Assembly (NCBI RefSeq): GCF_000821085.1
Contig: NZ_CCXR01000001.1
Location: 2,873,001 to 2,937,000 of the forward strand
From: Bacillus sp. B-jedd
GTDB taxonomy: Bacteria; Bacillota; Bacilli; Bacillales; Cytobacillaceae
Direction of reading: 5' to 3'
Length of the DNA: 64,000 nt
In this document: positions 1 to 6,626 of the stretch, one piece after another
Numbering within the stretch: the stretch's first letter is position 1
Layout of the letters: each line of letters starts with the position of its first letter
Notes under the pieces: model-generated
Told to the model about the DNA's origin: nothing
The model's database searches: none
The model's input: only the letters and a program-made list of their open reading frames with translations
Program-made: the position numbers and the translations under genes

Positions 1-536
1 ATGGCAGCCAGTTGCATGTATTTTGCAATGAGTTCTTGCTCGAATGATGATTGCTGTTTTGGCTCCTCGAGGACGTCATCATCATTAGATAAATCCTTAT
101 TATCTTTATTAACATTATTATTGTTCTCGGACTGTTCTCGGACTGTTCTCGAACCGTTCTCGGACTGTTCTCGGTTCTGTTTCTTATAATGTTCAAAACC
201 TTGATACATTGCGTAATTGACCACAGTGAAAAGTGTTCCCAGTTCGGTCTCTTCGATTTCCAACCGTTCTTCCTTCACCAATTGATCGACCTTCTTCTTT
301 ATGACAGATATTGAGTACTTTTTTAAAGATTTGTTATCAAGATACTCAAGGTCTGCAGCAAGATTTCGATAGGATCGTAAAAACTGTCCGCGTTTTATCA
401 GGATGTTCCCTTGCTTTACTCCCTCGTCGGAAAATACGGCGTTTCCAACAATGTAAAAGAAGAGCCGAAACTTGATGACGTCCTGCCATATTGGATTGTT
501 AAAGATCTCTCTACTTGTTTGGAAAGCCCCGCCCAT
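1..536 (-). CDS. Phage replication protein, DnaD-like N-terminal domain (partial, 3' end off window)
   Basis: The reading frame is open from an ATG at 536 to the window edge, about 178 codons. The first 115 residues resemble the N-terminal winged-helix part of phage DnaD-type replication organisers (start MGGAFQTSREIF, later FLRSYRNLAADLEYL and GTLFTVVNYAMYQGFEHYKK). A hydrophilic linker rich in Gln, Ser, Asn and Asp follows. The linker is encoded by an 11-bp tandem repeat and an AT-rich stretch, a layout known from phage origins that lie inside the replication gene. The start follows the stop of the AbrB-like gene by one base, so translation is probably coupled. The C-terminal domain that would load helicase lies outside the window. 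The family call is by eye. Confidence 0.75.
   Translation of the reverse strand, partial: MGGAFQTSREIFNNPIWQDVIKFRLFFYIVGNAVFSDEGVKQGNILIKRGQFLRSYRNLAADLEYLDNKSLKKYSISVIKKKVDQLVKEERLEIEETELGTLFTVVNYAMYQGFEHYKKQNREQSENGSRTVREQSENNNNVNKDNKDLSNDDDVLEEPKQQSSFEQELIAKYMQLAA
76..178. repeat. Five 11-bp iterons plus AT-rich tract, candidate prophage replication origin
   Basis: Five head-to-tail units with the core GTTCTCGGACT lie at 123-133, 134-144, 145-155, 156-166 and 167-178; the third and fifth are degenerate. The adjoining 76-122 stretch is strongly AT-rich. Both lie inside the linker of the replication gene. Iterons beside an AT-rich unwinding region within the replication gene is the organisation of lambda-type and several Gram-positive phage origins. 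The origin function is inferred. Confidence 0.5.
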
Positions 537-537
537 T

Positions 538-801
538 TTATCCCTTCTTTATGAACTCAATGACTTCGTCTAACACTGTTTCAGCTTCTTCCGTCAGGTC
601 TGAATGGCCGTAAAGCTTTGAAAGCAGTTCCTGTTTTTCCGCGTCCTTGCCAAAAGGCTTAATTATTAGCGCATCTCCATCCGTGAACATTTCAAGCGGC
701 TGCTTCGTTTCCCAGCCCTGTGTGCGCCTTACTTCAATCGGGATTACAATCCGGCCAAGATCATCCATCTTCCTTACGACGCCGAGCGATTTCATTCCCA
801 T
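538..801 (-). CDS. AbrB/SpoVT-type swapped-hairpin DNA-binding protein of the prophage
   Basis: The product has 87 residues. The N-terminus (MKSLGVVRKMDDLGRIVIPIEVRR) is a textbook AbrB-type swapped-hairpin domain, which dimerises and binds DNA; the C-terminal 40 residues are acidic and helical. The frame extends upstream to a TTG at 816, but a GGAGG at 814-810 sits 8 bases before the ATG at 801, which is therefore the better start. In prophages such genes lie next to replication genes and act as regulators. The target is unknown. The gene abuts the DnaD-like gene and is transcribed with it. Confidence 0.8.
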   Translation of the reverse strand: MGMKSLGVVRKMDDLGRIVIPIEVRRTQGWETKQPLEMFTDGDALIIKPFGKDAEKQELLSKLYGHSDLTEEAETVLDEVIEFIKKG

Positions 802-854
802 ATTTAGTTCCTCCAATATTTTTATAGTTTTTTAGTATTAAAGTTTGTCCAAAG

Positions 855-863
855 TGATATAAT
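855..863 (+). promoter_or_regulatory. Extended -10 promoter of a possible small plus-strand RNA
   Basis: TGATATAAT is a perfect extended -10 element (TGn followed by TATAAT). No good -35 is seen 16-18 bases upstream. Transcription would start near 870 and run into the terminator at 889-916. The RNA would be antisense to the message joining the antirepressor and the AbrB-like gene. Confidence 0.4.
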
Positions 864-888
864 GGTCTAAAGATAATTTTCAATGAGT

Positions 889-916
889 CTGACGTTGCCG
901 CGTCAGGCTTTTTTTT
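889..916 (+). terminator. Rho-independent terminator facing plus, opposite to the local genes
   Basis: Stem CTGACG (889-894) pairs with CGTCAG (901-906) and is followed by eight T on the plus strand. It overlaps the stop codon of the minus-strand antirepressor. No T-run exists in the minus direction, so it must end a plus-strand transcript. Confidence 0.7.
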
Positions 917-1613
917 GCTCCAAAAACTTATTAATAAAATAAATCTGACCCTTACCTGTTACCTTAGGAGTCCGAGTAGTTCTCGATGATCCATCAGGAT
1001 TATTGATGGTTCTCTTTTTAATTTCAAAGAGCTTTAAATCCATCGCGTACTGGGTCGGCAAGTTATAGCTTTCTCCATGCTTGCGAATTAGAAAGCTGTT
1101 TTCCCTAAGCCACTGGAATAGTCTGTTTTGTCCAATGGGGATGCCATTTTGTTTTAGCAGCTTCGCCAACTCACCAATTAGGATTGAGGATTTGGAGGTT
1201 TCCAACGCTTCCGCGAATAGTACCTTTGGTTTTTGCTCGGTCAATTGGACTTGAAGCGCTTTCACTTGCTTATCCGCGAATTCAAGCGCCCGCTTCATAA
1301 TCATCTCCGGGCTGTTCCACATTTTTTCAAGTTGAATGAAATACTGTCGAGCCTGTTTCCCTTTTTCAGAACGTTGGAGCATTGCTATTTCTTTTGCCAT
1401 GTCCAACTTAATAAGATGATCTTGCTTTGGTCGTCCTCCAGTACTTTCTAACATTTTTGTTATAAAGTCCTGATTCTCGGTGAAACCATAATCAGCCATT
1501 CTGTCGAACCACATGGTGTAAGGAGTAGGCACTCCCAAAAAATCATATAACTCTCGAGCGCTAACAATTATTTCACCATTGTCACTTTGAGTAGTTGTAA
1601 TCAACTCTTGCAC
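903..1613 (-). CDS. Phage antirepressor (AntA/AntB-type with KilAC C-terminal domain)
   Basis: The product has 236 residues. Residues about 5-75 match the AntA/AntB N-terminal domain (VSARELYDFLGV, FDRMADYGF, ENQDF, GGRPKQDHLI, DMAKEIAMLQRSEKGKQAR). The C-terminal part (IGELAKLLKQNGIPIGQNRLF, followed by WLRENSFL) matches the KilAC domain of phage antirepressors. Such proteins bind or counteract the lysogeny repressor, or act as early DNA-binding regulators. The frame is open to 1661, but a GGAGG six bases before the GTG at 1613 makes that GTG the probable start. It lies in the early operon of the element, between small genes and the AbrB-like gene. Confidence 0.85.
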   Translation of the reverse strand: MQELITTTQSDNGEIIVSARELYDFLGVPTPYTMWFDRMADYGFTENQDFITKMLESTGGRPKQDHLIKLDMAKEIAMLQRSEKGKQARQYFIQLEKMWNSPEMIMKRALEFADKQVKALQVQLTEQKPKVLFAEALETSKSSILIGELAKLLKQNGIPIGQNRLFQWLRENSFLIRKHGESYNLPTQYAMDLKLFEIKKRTINNPDGSSRTTRTPKVTGKGQIYFINKFLEQKKA

Positions 1614-1623
1614 GTTATCCCTC

Positions 1624-1695
1624 CTAATCCATAAACCCTGTAATGGCACAGACTCCGACAAAACAAACGATAAACAGTGAGCAAATCACAATCAT
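1624..1695 (-). CDS. Tiny hydrophobic peptide of the prophage (23 aa)
   Basis: An ATG at 1695, preceded at eight bases by an AGGAG, opens a 23-codon frame ending at a TAG at 1624. The peptide begins MIVICSLFIVCFVGV and is one continuous hydrophobic stretch ending in Asp, suggesting a single membrane segment. It ends 10 bases before the GTG of the antirepressor. Small membrane peptides are common in phage early operons. No function can be assigned, and chance cannot be excluded at this length. Confidence 0.4.
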   Translation of the reverse strand: MIVICSLFIVCFVGVCAITGFMD

Positions 1696-1849
1696 CGCTA
1701 GTACTCCTATGGATATCGCCTCCTTAAATTGACAGGTTAATTCTTCAGGATTTTTCATCAGTATTTTTAGACGGCATATTCACCGCCGTAACCCGGTAAG
1801 CGACAACATTTTTCGCAAGTATGGCCAAAAAAGGAAGCCGGTTAAGGCT

Positions 1850-2146
1850 CTATTTATTCTTGTTTAATTCATCCATAATCTGTATAGCGATTTTTGCATC
1901 AACGCGACCGATAATTGTTTTTTCATCTACAGTTCCAATCTGCGGAAAAACATCATATGATTTGAAATAACTTTCTGTTATGAAAAGCAACTGGAAATAA
2001 CGGCTATCCGATTTAAGATGTACCCTGTAAGCTATACCGTAACTGAGACAGCTTTCGATCTCACGAGCAATTAATTCCGCAAATTTTTCCCCGTATTTCT
2101 CCCCGACCTCACTGATTTCAACATCTACCTCTTTGAGTTTACTCAT
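1850..2146 (-). CDS. Prophage hypothetical protein, 98 aa
   Basis: The family is not recognised. The product is mixed charged/hydrophobic, with an N-terminal acidic region (LKEVDVEISEVGEKYGEKF), a central stretch with Tyr and Phe, and a helical end (IAIQIMDELNKNK); no cysteines suggest a zinc site. The ATG at 2146 overlaps the stop of the upstream 59-codon gene as ATGA and has a GGAGG upstream, so the two are coupled. The gene is part of the leftward early operon of the element. Confidence 0.7.
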   Translation of the reverse strand: MSKLKEVDVEISEVGEKYGEKFAELIAREIESCLSYGIAYRVHLKSDSRYFQLLFITESYFKSYDVFPQIGTVDEKTIIGRVDAKIAIQIMDELNKNK

Positions 2147-2322
2147 CGCTTATATCCCGCCTCCTCTATTTGTTGGTGCAGCAAGGCTTTGTACAAGAAC
2201 AATCGACTACTGCGATATTTGTACCTGGCAGGTAAGGCTTTTGATGGGTGAATGGCATATAGCTCCGCGACTTTCTTTGTGTAAAAAGCGACACGGCGAT
2301 CAAGTTTTCTAACCAACTTCAT
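2143..2322 (-). CDS. Small basic prophage protein, 59 aa
   Basis: A 60-codon frame from an ATG at 2322 to a TGA at 2143 encodes a basic protein rich in Lys, Arg and Tyr (MKLVRKLDRRVAFYTKKV at the start). It overlaps the end of the DUF771 gene by 14 bases and the start of the following gene as ATGA, a chain of coupled genes that supports it being real. A GGAGGG lies one base before the ATG; the TTG at 2316, with seven bases to the GGAGG, may be the actual start. The function is unknown. Confidence 0.6.
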   Translation of the reverse strand: MKLVRKLDRRVAFYTKKVAELYAIHPSKALPARYKYRSSRLFLYKALLHQQIEEAGYKR

Positions 2323-2641
2323 CCCTCCTAAATATTAGGGAGAAATTATTATCCAAGAATGCGGCCATTTTAGAAGCATGAAAACTCCAGGTTTGTCCTT
2401 TGTTTTTTGGATAATAAACAAACCCGCCAATCTCACAATCTAGTATTTTTCTGAATCGTGTTGGGTATAAAATGTTCTCTTTAATCCATTCGGACTTTTT
2501 GTTTATCCGTTTCTCCAAGTCTTGCATAGACCAATAAACGCCAGTCAGTGATTGCTCCTTCAATTCTTTTAATTCGACTTTTTTTATAAGCACCGTGTCA
2601 TCTGGGATCGGAACAGTAATCGATACCTCCAGTTGTTGCAT
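2309..2641 (-). CDS. DUF771 domain phage protein
   Basis: The product has 110 residues. The central pattern (MQDLEKRINKKSEWIKENIL, then YPTRFRKILD, GGFVYYPKNKG, W-F-HASKMAAFLDNN) matches the DUF771 family found in early regions of Firmicute phages and often near excisionase-like genes. The biochemical role is not established. It follows the Cro-like gene by 14 bases and is in the same leftward transcript; its 3' end overlaps the next small gene. Confidence 0.75.
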   Translation of the reverse strand: MQQLEVSITVPIPDDTVLIKKVELKELKEQSLTGVYWSMQDLEKRINKKSEWIKENILYPTRFRKILDCEIGGFVYYPKNKGQTWSFHASKMAAFLDNNFSLIFRRDEVG

Positions 2642-2655
2642 CAGATATCACCGCC

Positions 2656-2907
2656 TTAGGAAATATTTCTCTTTCTGTGTTCCTTTTCAGGAACAGAAGG
2701 TTCAAAAAAATAAGCGACTGGTACGCCTAATTTGAAATGTAACAATTTTGCATCGCTGAGTGAAAAATCTCCACCGAATCCGTTCAACTTCTTGCTTACT
2801 GTGTTTGGCGTTAATTTCAACAATTTTGCAACTTCTTTATGTTTGATGCCTTTTTCAACTAGAAAAGCTTTAATCTTGTTGTAAGGTGCCCTACTTCTTG
2901 TATCCAT
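2656..2907 (-). CDS. Cro-like helix-turn-helix regulator of the prophage
   Basis: The product has 83 residues with one XRE-type helix-turn-helix (HKEVAKLLKLTPNTVSKKLNG, residues about 23-43). It is divergent from the ImmR-like repressor with the operators between them, the usual position of a Cro or early regulator that commits the element to leftward early transcription. It is preceded by a strong promoter at 2946-2974. The tail is short and charged, with no second domain. Confidence 0.85.
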   Translation of the reverse strand: MDTRSRAPYNKIKAFLVEKGIKHKEVAKLLKLTPNTVSKKLNGFGGDFSLSDAKLLHFKLGVPVAYFFEPSVPEKEHRKRNIS

Positions 2908-2923
2908 CCTTTCACCCCCACTC

Positions 2924-2939
2924 GTTCCTTTTTAGGAAC
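2924..2939. promoter_or_regulatory. Operator O1 of the lysogeny switch
   Basis: A palindrome with arms GTTCCT and AGGAAC and a four-base TTTT centre. It lies just downstream of the -10 of the leftward promoter, where a bound repressor would block transcription of the Cro-like operon. Confidence 0.7.
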
Positions 2940-2945
2940 AACTCC

Positions 2946-2974
2946 AATATAAAACACATTTTTTCCCCTGTCAA
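2946..2974 (-). promoter_or_regulatory. Leftward early promoter of the prophage
   Basis: TTGACA (2974-2969), a 17-base spacer and TATATT (2951-2946) form a near-consensus sigma-A promoter reading into the Cro-like gene. It is flanked by operators O1 and O2. Confidence 0.85.
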
Positions 2975-2982
2975 CAATTATA

Positions 2983-2998
2983 ATTCCTTTTTAGGAAT
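2983..2998. promoter_or_regulatory. Operator O2 of the lysogeny switch
   Basis: A palindrome with arms ATTCCT and AGGAAT and TTTT centre, the same core as O1, lying immediately upstream of the leftward -35 box. Confidence 0.7.
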
Positions 2999-3033
2999 AT
3001 TTTTACGACGAAATGTTGCATAATAGGAACGAA

Positions 3034-3065
3034 TATAATAGAATATTCCTATAAGAGGAATATTC
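3034..3065. promoter_or_regulatory. Repressor-side -10 (TATAAT) and operator O3
   Basis: TATAAT at 3034-3039 faces the repressor gene. Directly after it, GAATATTCCT (3041-3050) and AGGAATATTC (3056-3065) form a perfect 10-bp inverted repeat with a five-base centre. The shared TTCCT...AGGAA core suggests the same protein binds all three sites; O3 would give autorepression. No convincing -35 is seen. Confidence 0.6.
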
Positions 3066-3083
3066 GATAGGGGAGTAGGAGAC

Positions 3084-3539
3084 ATGAATACGTTTGGCGA
3101 TAGGTTAAAAGTACTTAGGGGGAAAATGAGTCTCGATGAACTAGTCACTCAATTAAAGAAAAAATACGACACAAAAATAAGTAAAAGTATGCTATCGAGA
3201 TATGAAAGCGGAGATGCCGATCCAAAGCTGGAGAATGTCCGAATACTAGCAGATTTTTTTAATGTATCTTCTGATTTTTTAGCAGGAATAACAGATGAAC
3301 CATCCACTCCTTTTAAACCAGAGCTAACCAAAAAGGATGAAAGAGATATCGAAAGAGAATTAAAAAAGATGATTGAGGGTTTAAACAATAAAAATTCCTA
3401 TGCTGCATTTGATGGTCAAACATTAGATGAAATGGATGATGAAGATCGCGAACTGTTAATTGCCTCATTAGAAAATTCTTTGCGCCTAGCAAAAAGACTT
3501 GCTAAAGAGAAATTCACCCCTAAAAAATACAGAAAATAG
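3084..3539 (+). CDS. ImmR-like XRE-family lysogeny repressor
   Basis: The product has 151 residues. Residues 1-70 are an XRE helix-turn-helix domain (FGDRLKVLRGKMSLDELV, SKSMLSRYESGDADPKLENV, LADFFNVSSDFLAG), and the rest is a charged helical tail. It is followed by an ImmA-type protease 12 bases downstream, the ImmR/ImmA arrangement of ICEBs1 and phage phi105-like elements, in which ImmR represses excision and early genes and is removed by ImmA cleavage. It is divergent from the Cro-like gene across a three-operator region. Confidence 0.85.
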   Translation: MNTFGDRLKVLRGKMSLDELVTQLKKKYDTKISKSMLSRYESGDADPKLENVRILADFFNVSSDFLAGITDEPSTPFKPELTKKDERDIERELKKMIEGLNNKNSYAAFDGQTLDEMDDEDRELLIASLENSLRLAKRLAKEKFTPKKYRK

Positions 3540-3551
3540 GAGTGACTCATC

Positions 3552-3968
3552 GTGGGGTCCATAAAGAAGAAGGTTCATTTTCTTGTAAAAAAGTATGGCA
3601 CGAATTGCCCATTCAAAATAGCACAGCATCTAGGCATCCTTGTTCATTTTGAAAACTTGGGCAATACTTTGGGATATTACAGTAAGCAATTTAGAATCCA
3701 GATTATACATATAAATGAGACAGTAGAGAATCGGAAACAAGAATATATTTGTTCACATGAATTAGGTCACGCCATTTTGCATCCTGAGGCTAATACCCCT
3801 TTTCTAAAAAAGAATACCTTTTTTTCTACCGATCAAATTGAAATCGAGGCTAATACATTTGCAATTGAATTATTGTTCTCTAATGATTCCATGGATGGAG
3901 TGACAATAAATGAGGCAATAGAGGACTATGGCATACCAAAACAGTTGGCTCTTTTGAAGTCATATTAA
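3552..3968 (+). CDS. ImmA/IrrE-family metallopeptidase (anti-repressor protease)
   Basis: The product has 138 residues. The zinc motif HELGH is at residues 69-73, and a downstream Glu-rich helix (QIEIEANTFAIELL) supplies the third ligand, as in the ImmA/IrrE family. In ICEBs1 and phi105 the equivalent enzyme cleaves ImmR after DNA damage or quorum signals and so induces the element; this role is inferred from the pairing with the repressor. The start is a GTG with an AGGAG nine bases upstream. The protein is compact and lacks extra sensor domains. Confidence 0.85.
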   Translation: MGSIKKKVHFLVKKYGTNCPFKIAQHLGILVHFENLGNTLGYYSKQFRIQIIHINETVENRKQEYICSHELGHAILHPEANTPFLKKNTFFSTDQIEIEANTFAIELLFSNDSMDGVTINEAIEDYGIPKQLALLKSY

Positions 3969-4025
3969 ATTTTTTTATCCTAAAAACAGAACATACATTC
4001 TACTTTTGAGGAGGTTTTTATTTCA

Positions 4026-5132
4026 ATGGCTAGTTTTATAAAGCGCGGGAAGACTTGGCAATACACGGTAAGTGCCAAACCTAAACCGATTAGGAAGGGG
4101 GGGTTTGCAACTAAAAAAGAGGCAATGGTTGCAGCAGCTGAAATCGAGGCTAATCTCCAAAAAGGAATGGTTTCATTAAGATTTAAAAAAATCCCTTTTG
4201 ATGAATACTTTGAGTCGTGGTTGAATCTTTATAAGCCTGACATAGGATTAAATACACGTGAACGTTATCTAGTGACCTTAGAAACGATTAAAAAGGATTT
4301 TGGCGGTATTGCCATTCAAGATATTACTAAACGCTACTACCAGGCATTTTTGAATGAATACGGGTCATCTAGGGGGTTGGCTACCTCCAAAAAGATAAAC
4401 ACTCATATCCGGGCGTGTGTCAAAGAGGCAATAGACGAAGGTTTGATTAAAACAGATTTCACTCGAGGTGTAAAGCTTACAGGGAAGGCAGCAAAAAGAC
4501 CAGAAGAGAAACACATGGATTATCTAGAAAGCAAGAGGCTTCTTAAAAGACTTTATCAGACTATTGAAGAAGGTGCAGCAACAATTGCAACTTATCTTCT
4601 TCTTTTGGGTCTAACATCTGGCATGCGTTTTGCGGAAATGGTGGGATTAACTCGAAACGATTTTGATTTTGATGATAATACAATTTCAATTACAAAGACA
4701 TGGGGTTACACAAAAAAGATGCACGTTGGATGGGGACCAACAAAAAACGACCAATCAGTTCGCAAAATAAAAATGGATAGCAGGACGATGAGGGCTTTTA
4801 AAGCTCTGTTTGATTCCACTCCAGACAATATTACAAGATTGGTCTTTTATAGCCCTCAATCAAAGTACAGGGTTTTCAGTAATGGTGGAGCTAATAAGGC
4901 TCTTGTTGGGATCCTAAAGGAACTAAAAATCGAGCCGATCAATATACACGGCCTCAGACACACTCATGCAAGCGTATTGCTCTATAAGCGAGTATCTATC
5001 TACTATGTTGCCGAACGACTTGGACACGCTGATACAACGGTCACACAAAGCACATACGCACACATCGTAAAAGAACTAAGAAAAGAAGATGAACAAAAGA
5101 CTGTGACTGTTTTTGAAAAGATGGTGGGATAG
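4026..5132 (+). CDS. int: Tyrosine recombinase integrase of the prophage/ICE
   Basis: The product has 368 residues. An N-terminal arm-binding domain (about 1-50) and a SAM-like core-binding domain (about 60-150) precede the catalytic domain with Arg201, His308-x-x-Arg311, His334 and the nucleophile Tyr344 (HGLRHTHAS, LGHADTTVTQSTYAH). All key residues are present, so it should be active. It integrates and, with an excisionase, excises the element. It lies 157 bases from the 3' end of tRNA-Arg, its likely attachment site. A good GGAGG precedes the start. Confidence 0.93.
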   Translation: MASFIKRGKTWQYTVSAKPKPIRKGGFATKKEAMVAAAEIEANLQKGMVSLRFKKIPFDEYFESWLNLYKPDIGLNTRERYLVTLETIKKDFGGIAIQDITKRYYQAFLNEYGSSRGLATSKKINTHIRACVKEAIDEGLIKTDFTRGVKLTGKAAKRPEEKHMDYLESKRLLKRLYQTIEEGAATIATYLLLLGLTSGMRFAEMVGLTRNDFDFDDNTISITKTWGYTKKMHVGWGPTKNDQSVRKIKMDSRTMRAFKALFDSTPDNITRLVFYSPQSKYRVFSNGGANKALVGILKELKIEPINIHGLRHTHASVLLYKRVSIYYVAERLGHADTTVTQSTYAHIVKELRKEDEQKTVTVFEKMVG

Positions 5133-5134
5133 CT

Positions 5135-5170
5135 TGTGTAAAAAATGTGTAAAAATTTTTAAATACACAT
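5135..5170. repeat. Candidate integrase arm-type sites
   Basis: Two direct copies of TGTGTAAAAA start at 5135 and 5146, and a related inverted sequence (ATACACAT) ends at 5170. They lie between the integrase stop and the tRNA, where arm-type binding sites of tyrosine integrases are expected. The function is inferred from position and repetition. Confidence 0.45.
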
Positions 5171-5206
5171 CCTTTCTTATCGCCTACCCTTCCTTCCCTC
5201 TTCAAT

Positions 5207-5248
5207 AAAAAATGCTCTAAAACATTGAGTTAACAACATTTTAGAGCA
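5207..5248 (-). terminator. Terminator of the tRNA-Arg transcript
   Basis: TGCTCTAAAA (5213-5222) pairs with TTTTAGAGCA (5239-5248). In the minus direction the stem is followed by six T (5212-5207). Confidence 0.75.
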
Positions 5249-5289
5249 CTTCCCACATCAACCTACATAAACTCCGGTTGACCTACTGA

Positions 5290-5363
5290 CGTCCCAGGAG
5301 AGATTCGAACTCCCGACCGTACGCTTAGAAGGCGTATGCTCTATCCGGCTGAGCTACTGGGAC
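5290..5363 (-). tRNA. tRNA-Arg (anticodon UCU)
   Basis: A complete cloverleaf on the minus strand: acceptor GTCCCAG pairs with CTGGGAC, the D-arm is GCTC/GAGC, the anticodon loop CTTCTAA gives anticodon TCT, the T-arm contains GTTCGAATC-type sequence, and the discriminator is G. CCA is not encoded. It has its own strong promoter. Its 3' end faces the integrase, so it is very likely the attachment site of the element. Confidence 0.95.
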
Positions 5364-5407
5364 ATAATAAGAATAAGAAATATACCTTGTTCTTAAGAAC
5401 ATTTCTT

Positions 5408-5436
5408 ATTATAGTAGCCAAGCAATTACTTGTCAA
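5408..5436 (-). promoter_or_regulatory. Promoter of tRNA-Arg
   Basis: A perfect sigma-A promoter: TTGACA (5436-5431), 17-base spacer, TATAAT (5413-5408), about 38 bases before the mature tRNA 5' end. Confidence 0.9.
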
Positions 5437-5458
5437 TCAAATAATTAGTTATTTAGTC

Positions 5459-5481
5459 AGGCAGCGGGCAAGCCCGCCGCC
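5459..5481 (-). terminator. GC-rich hairpin after ysnB
   Basis: Arms GCGGGC and GCCCGC, with flanking pairs, form a strong hairpin just after the ysnB stop. It lacks a T-run, so it may only stabilise the 3' end or terminate weakly. Confidence 0.35.
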
Positions 5482-5485
5482 TCTC

Positions 5486-6001
5486 TCAACCCATTACAGT
5501 AAATACCCGCTGCAATTCAGGAATTTCGCCATTATCCAAATCGTATACCCGGACTTCCACCTCATCCGGGCCAAGCCCAATGATGAGATAGGTCCGTTCC
5601 CGCCGCCCTCTTGGCAGCCTGATGCTGCCTGGATTTAGGAATAGGATCCCTCCAGACATTTCAGCCCCGAGCAGATGCGAGTGGCCAAAGCAGGCAATGT
5701 CAGCACCGAGCTGTTCAGCTTTGTACTGTAGATTCATCAGTGTCGACTTGACAGAATAACGATGGCCATGGGTGACAAATATTTTTTTGCCGGCAATTTC
5801 AATTAGTTCATCATCCGGAAAGCCCGGATAAAAATCGCAATTTCCTCCGACCGGCACATAACCCTCAAGCGAGGCATCTTCCCTTGGCAATTCGGAGTCA
5901 CCGCAGTGAATGAACAAACTGACTTCCGGATGCCTTTCCCGGATGTCCTGGAGCGGCTTCGTCAATCCGTGGCTGTCACTGGCGATAAGGATTCTTTTCA
6001 T
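5486..6001 (-). CDS. ysnB: YfcE/MJ0936-family metallophosphoesterase
   Basis: The product has 171 residues, the full family length. Metal-binding motifs are visible in order: SDSHG, HCGDSE, GGNCD, THGHRY and FGHSH. The family hydrolyses phosphodiesters in cytosol with manganese; the physiological substrate is unknown. The gene overlaps the 3' end of rdgB by four bases (ATGA), as in B. subtilis ysnA-ysnB, so both are made from one message with rph. It is the last gene before the tRNA and the integrated element. Confidence 0.88.
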   Translation of the reverse strand: MKRILIASDSHGLTKPLQDIRERHPEVSLFIHCGDSELPREDASLEGYVPVGGNCDFYPGFPDDELIEIAGKKIFVTHGHRYSVKSTLMNLQYKAEQLGADIACFGHSHLLGAEMSGGILFLNPGSIRLPRGRRERTYLIIGLGPDEVEVRVYDLDNGEIPELQRVFTVMG

Positions 6002-6606
6002 AGGCCCGCTCCCGCCCCTCCGGCATCAAGCAATGCTTCAAGCTTTTTAAGCGCATTTGCGCGGTGGCTGATGGCATTTTTTTCTTCCTTTTCAAGTTCC
6101 GCCATTGTCCGCCCAAGCTCGGGCACATAAAAGATCGGGTCATAGCCAAAGCCATTTGTACCCCGGCGTTCAGGCAAAATAATTCCTTCACATGAACCTT
6201 CGACAATGATTGTTTCCTTACCTGGAACGGCCATTGCTAAAGCGCAATGAAATTTCGCGGTCCGTTCCTCGTCCGGCGTATCCAGCAATTCCGCAAGCAC
6301 TTTATCAATATTTGCTTCATCGTCTTTCTGCTCACCGGCATAGCGCGCCGAATAGATGCCCGGCCTGCCCTCGAGCGCATCGACAGCCAGGCCTGAATCA
6401 TCCCCTATAACCGCTGTCCCAAGTTTGCGGGAAATCTCTTCCGCCTTTAAAACCGCGTTTTCCGCAAAGCTTGTCCCCGTTTCCTCCACGTCTGGTGCGC
6501 CAGGAAAATCGAGCAGCGTCAGTACCTTTATGCCTCTTTTGGCAAAAATGGCTTCAAACTCTTTTGCTTTTCCTCGATTCTTTGTCGCGATTAGTACTTC
6601 CTTCAA
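5998..6606 (-). CDS. rdgB: XTP/dITP diphosphatase (Ham1/RdgB, YsnA)
   Basis: The product has 202 residues. The start ([16 protein letters not shown]), the GTSFAENA segment, the DDSGL motif and the C-terminal SHR ([14 protein letters not shown]) identify the Ham1 family, which hydrolyses inosine and xanthosine triphosphates to monophosphate and pyrophosphate and keeps them out of nucleic acids. The start is a TTG with a GGAGG nine bases upstream. It follows rph by 20 bases and is coupled to ysnB, the conserved rph-rdgB-ysnB order. Confidence 0.95.
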   Translation of the reverse strand: MKEVLIATKNRGKAKEFEAIFAKRGIKVLTLLDFPGAPDVEETGTSFAENAVLKAEEISRKLGTAVIGDDSGLAVDALEGRPGIYSARYAGEQKDDEANIDKVLAELLDTPDEERTAKFHCALAMAVPGKETIIVEGSCEGIILPERRGTNGFGYDPIFYVPELGRTMAELEKEEKNAISHRANALKKLEALLDAGGAGAGL

Positions 6607-6626
6607 GGTTTTCCGCCTCCCTTCGG

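Noticed and set aside
123..178. Phase-variation tract in the replication gene
   Set aside because: The 11-bp repeats could shift frame, but a replication gene is an unlikely phase-variable target, and iterons next to an AT tract are explained better by an origin.
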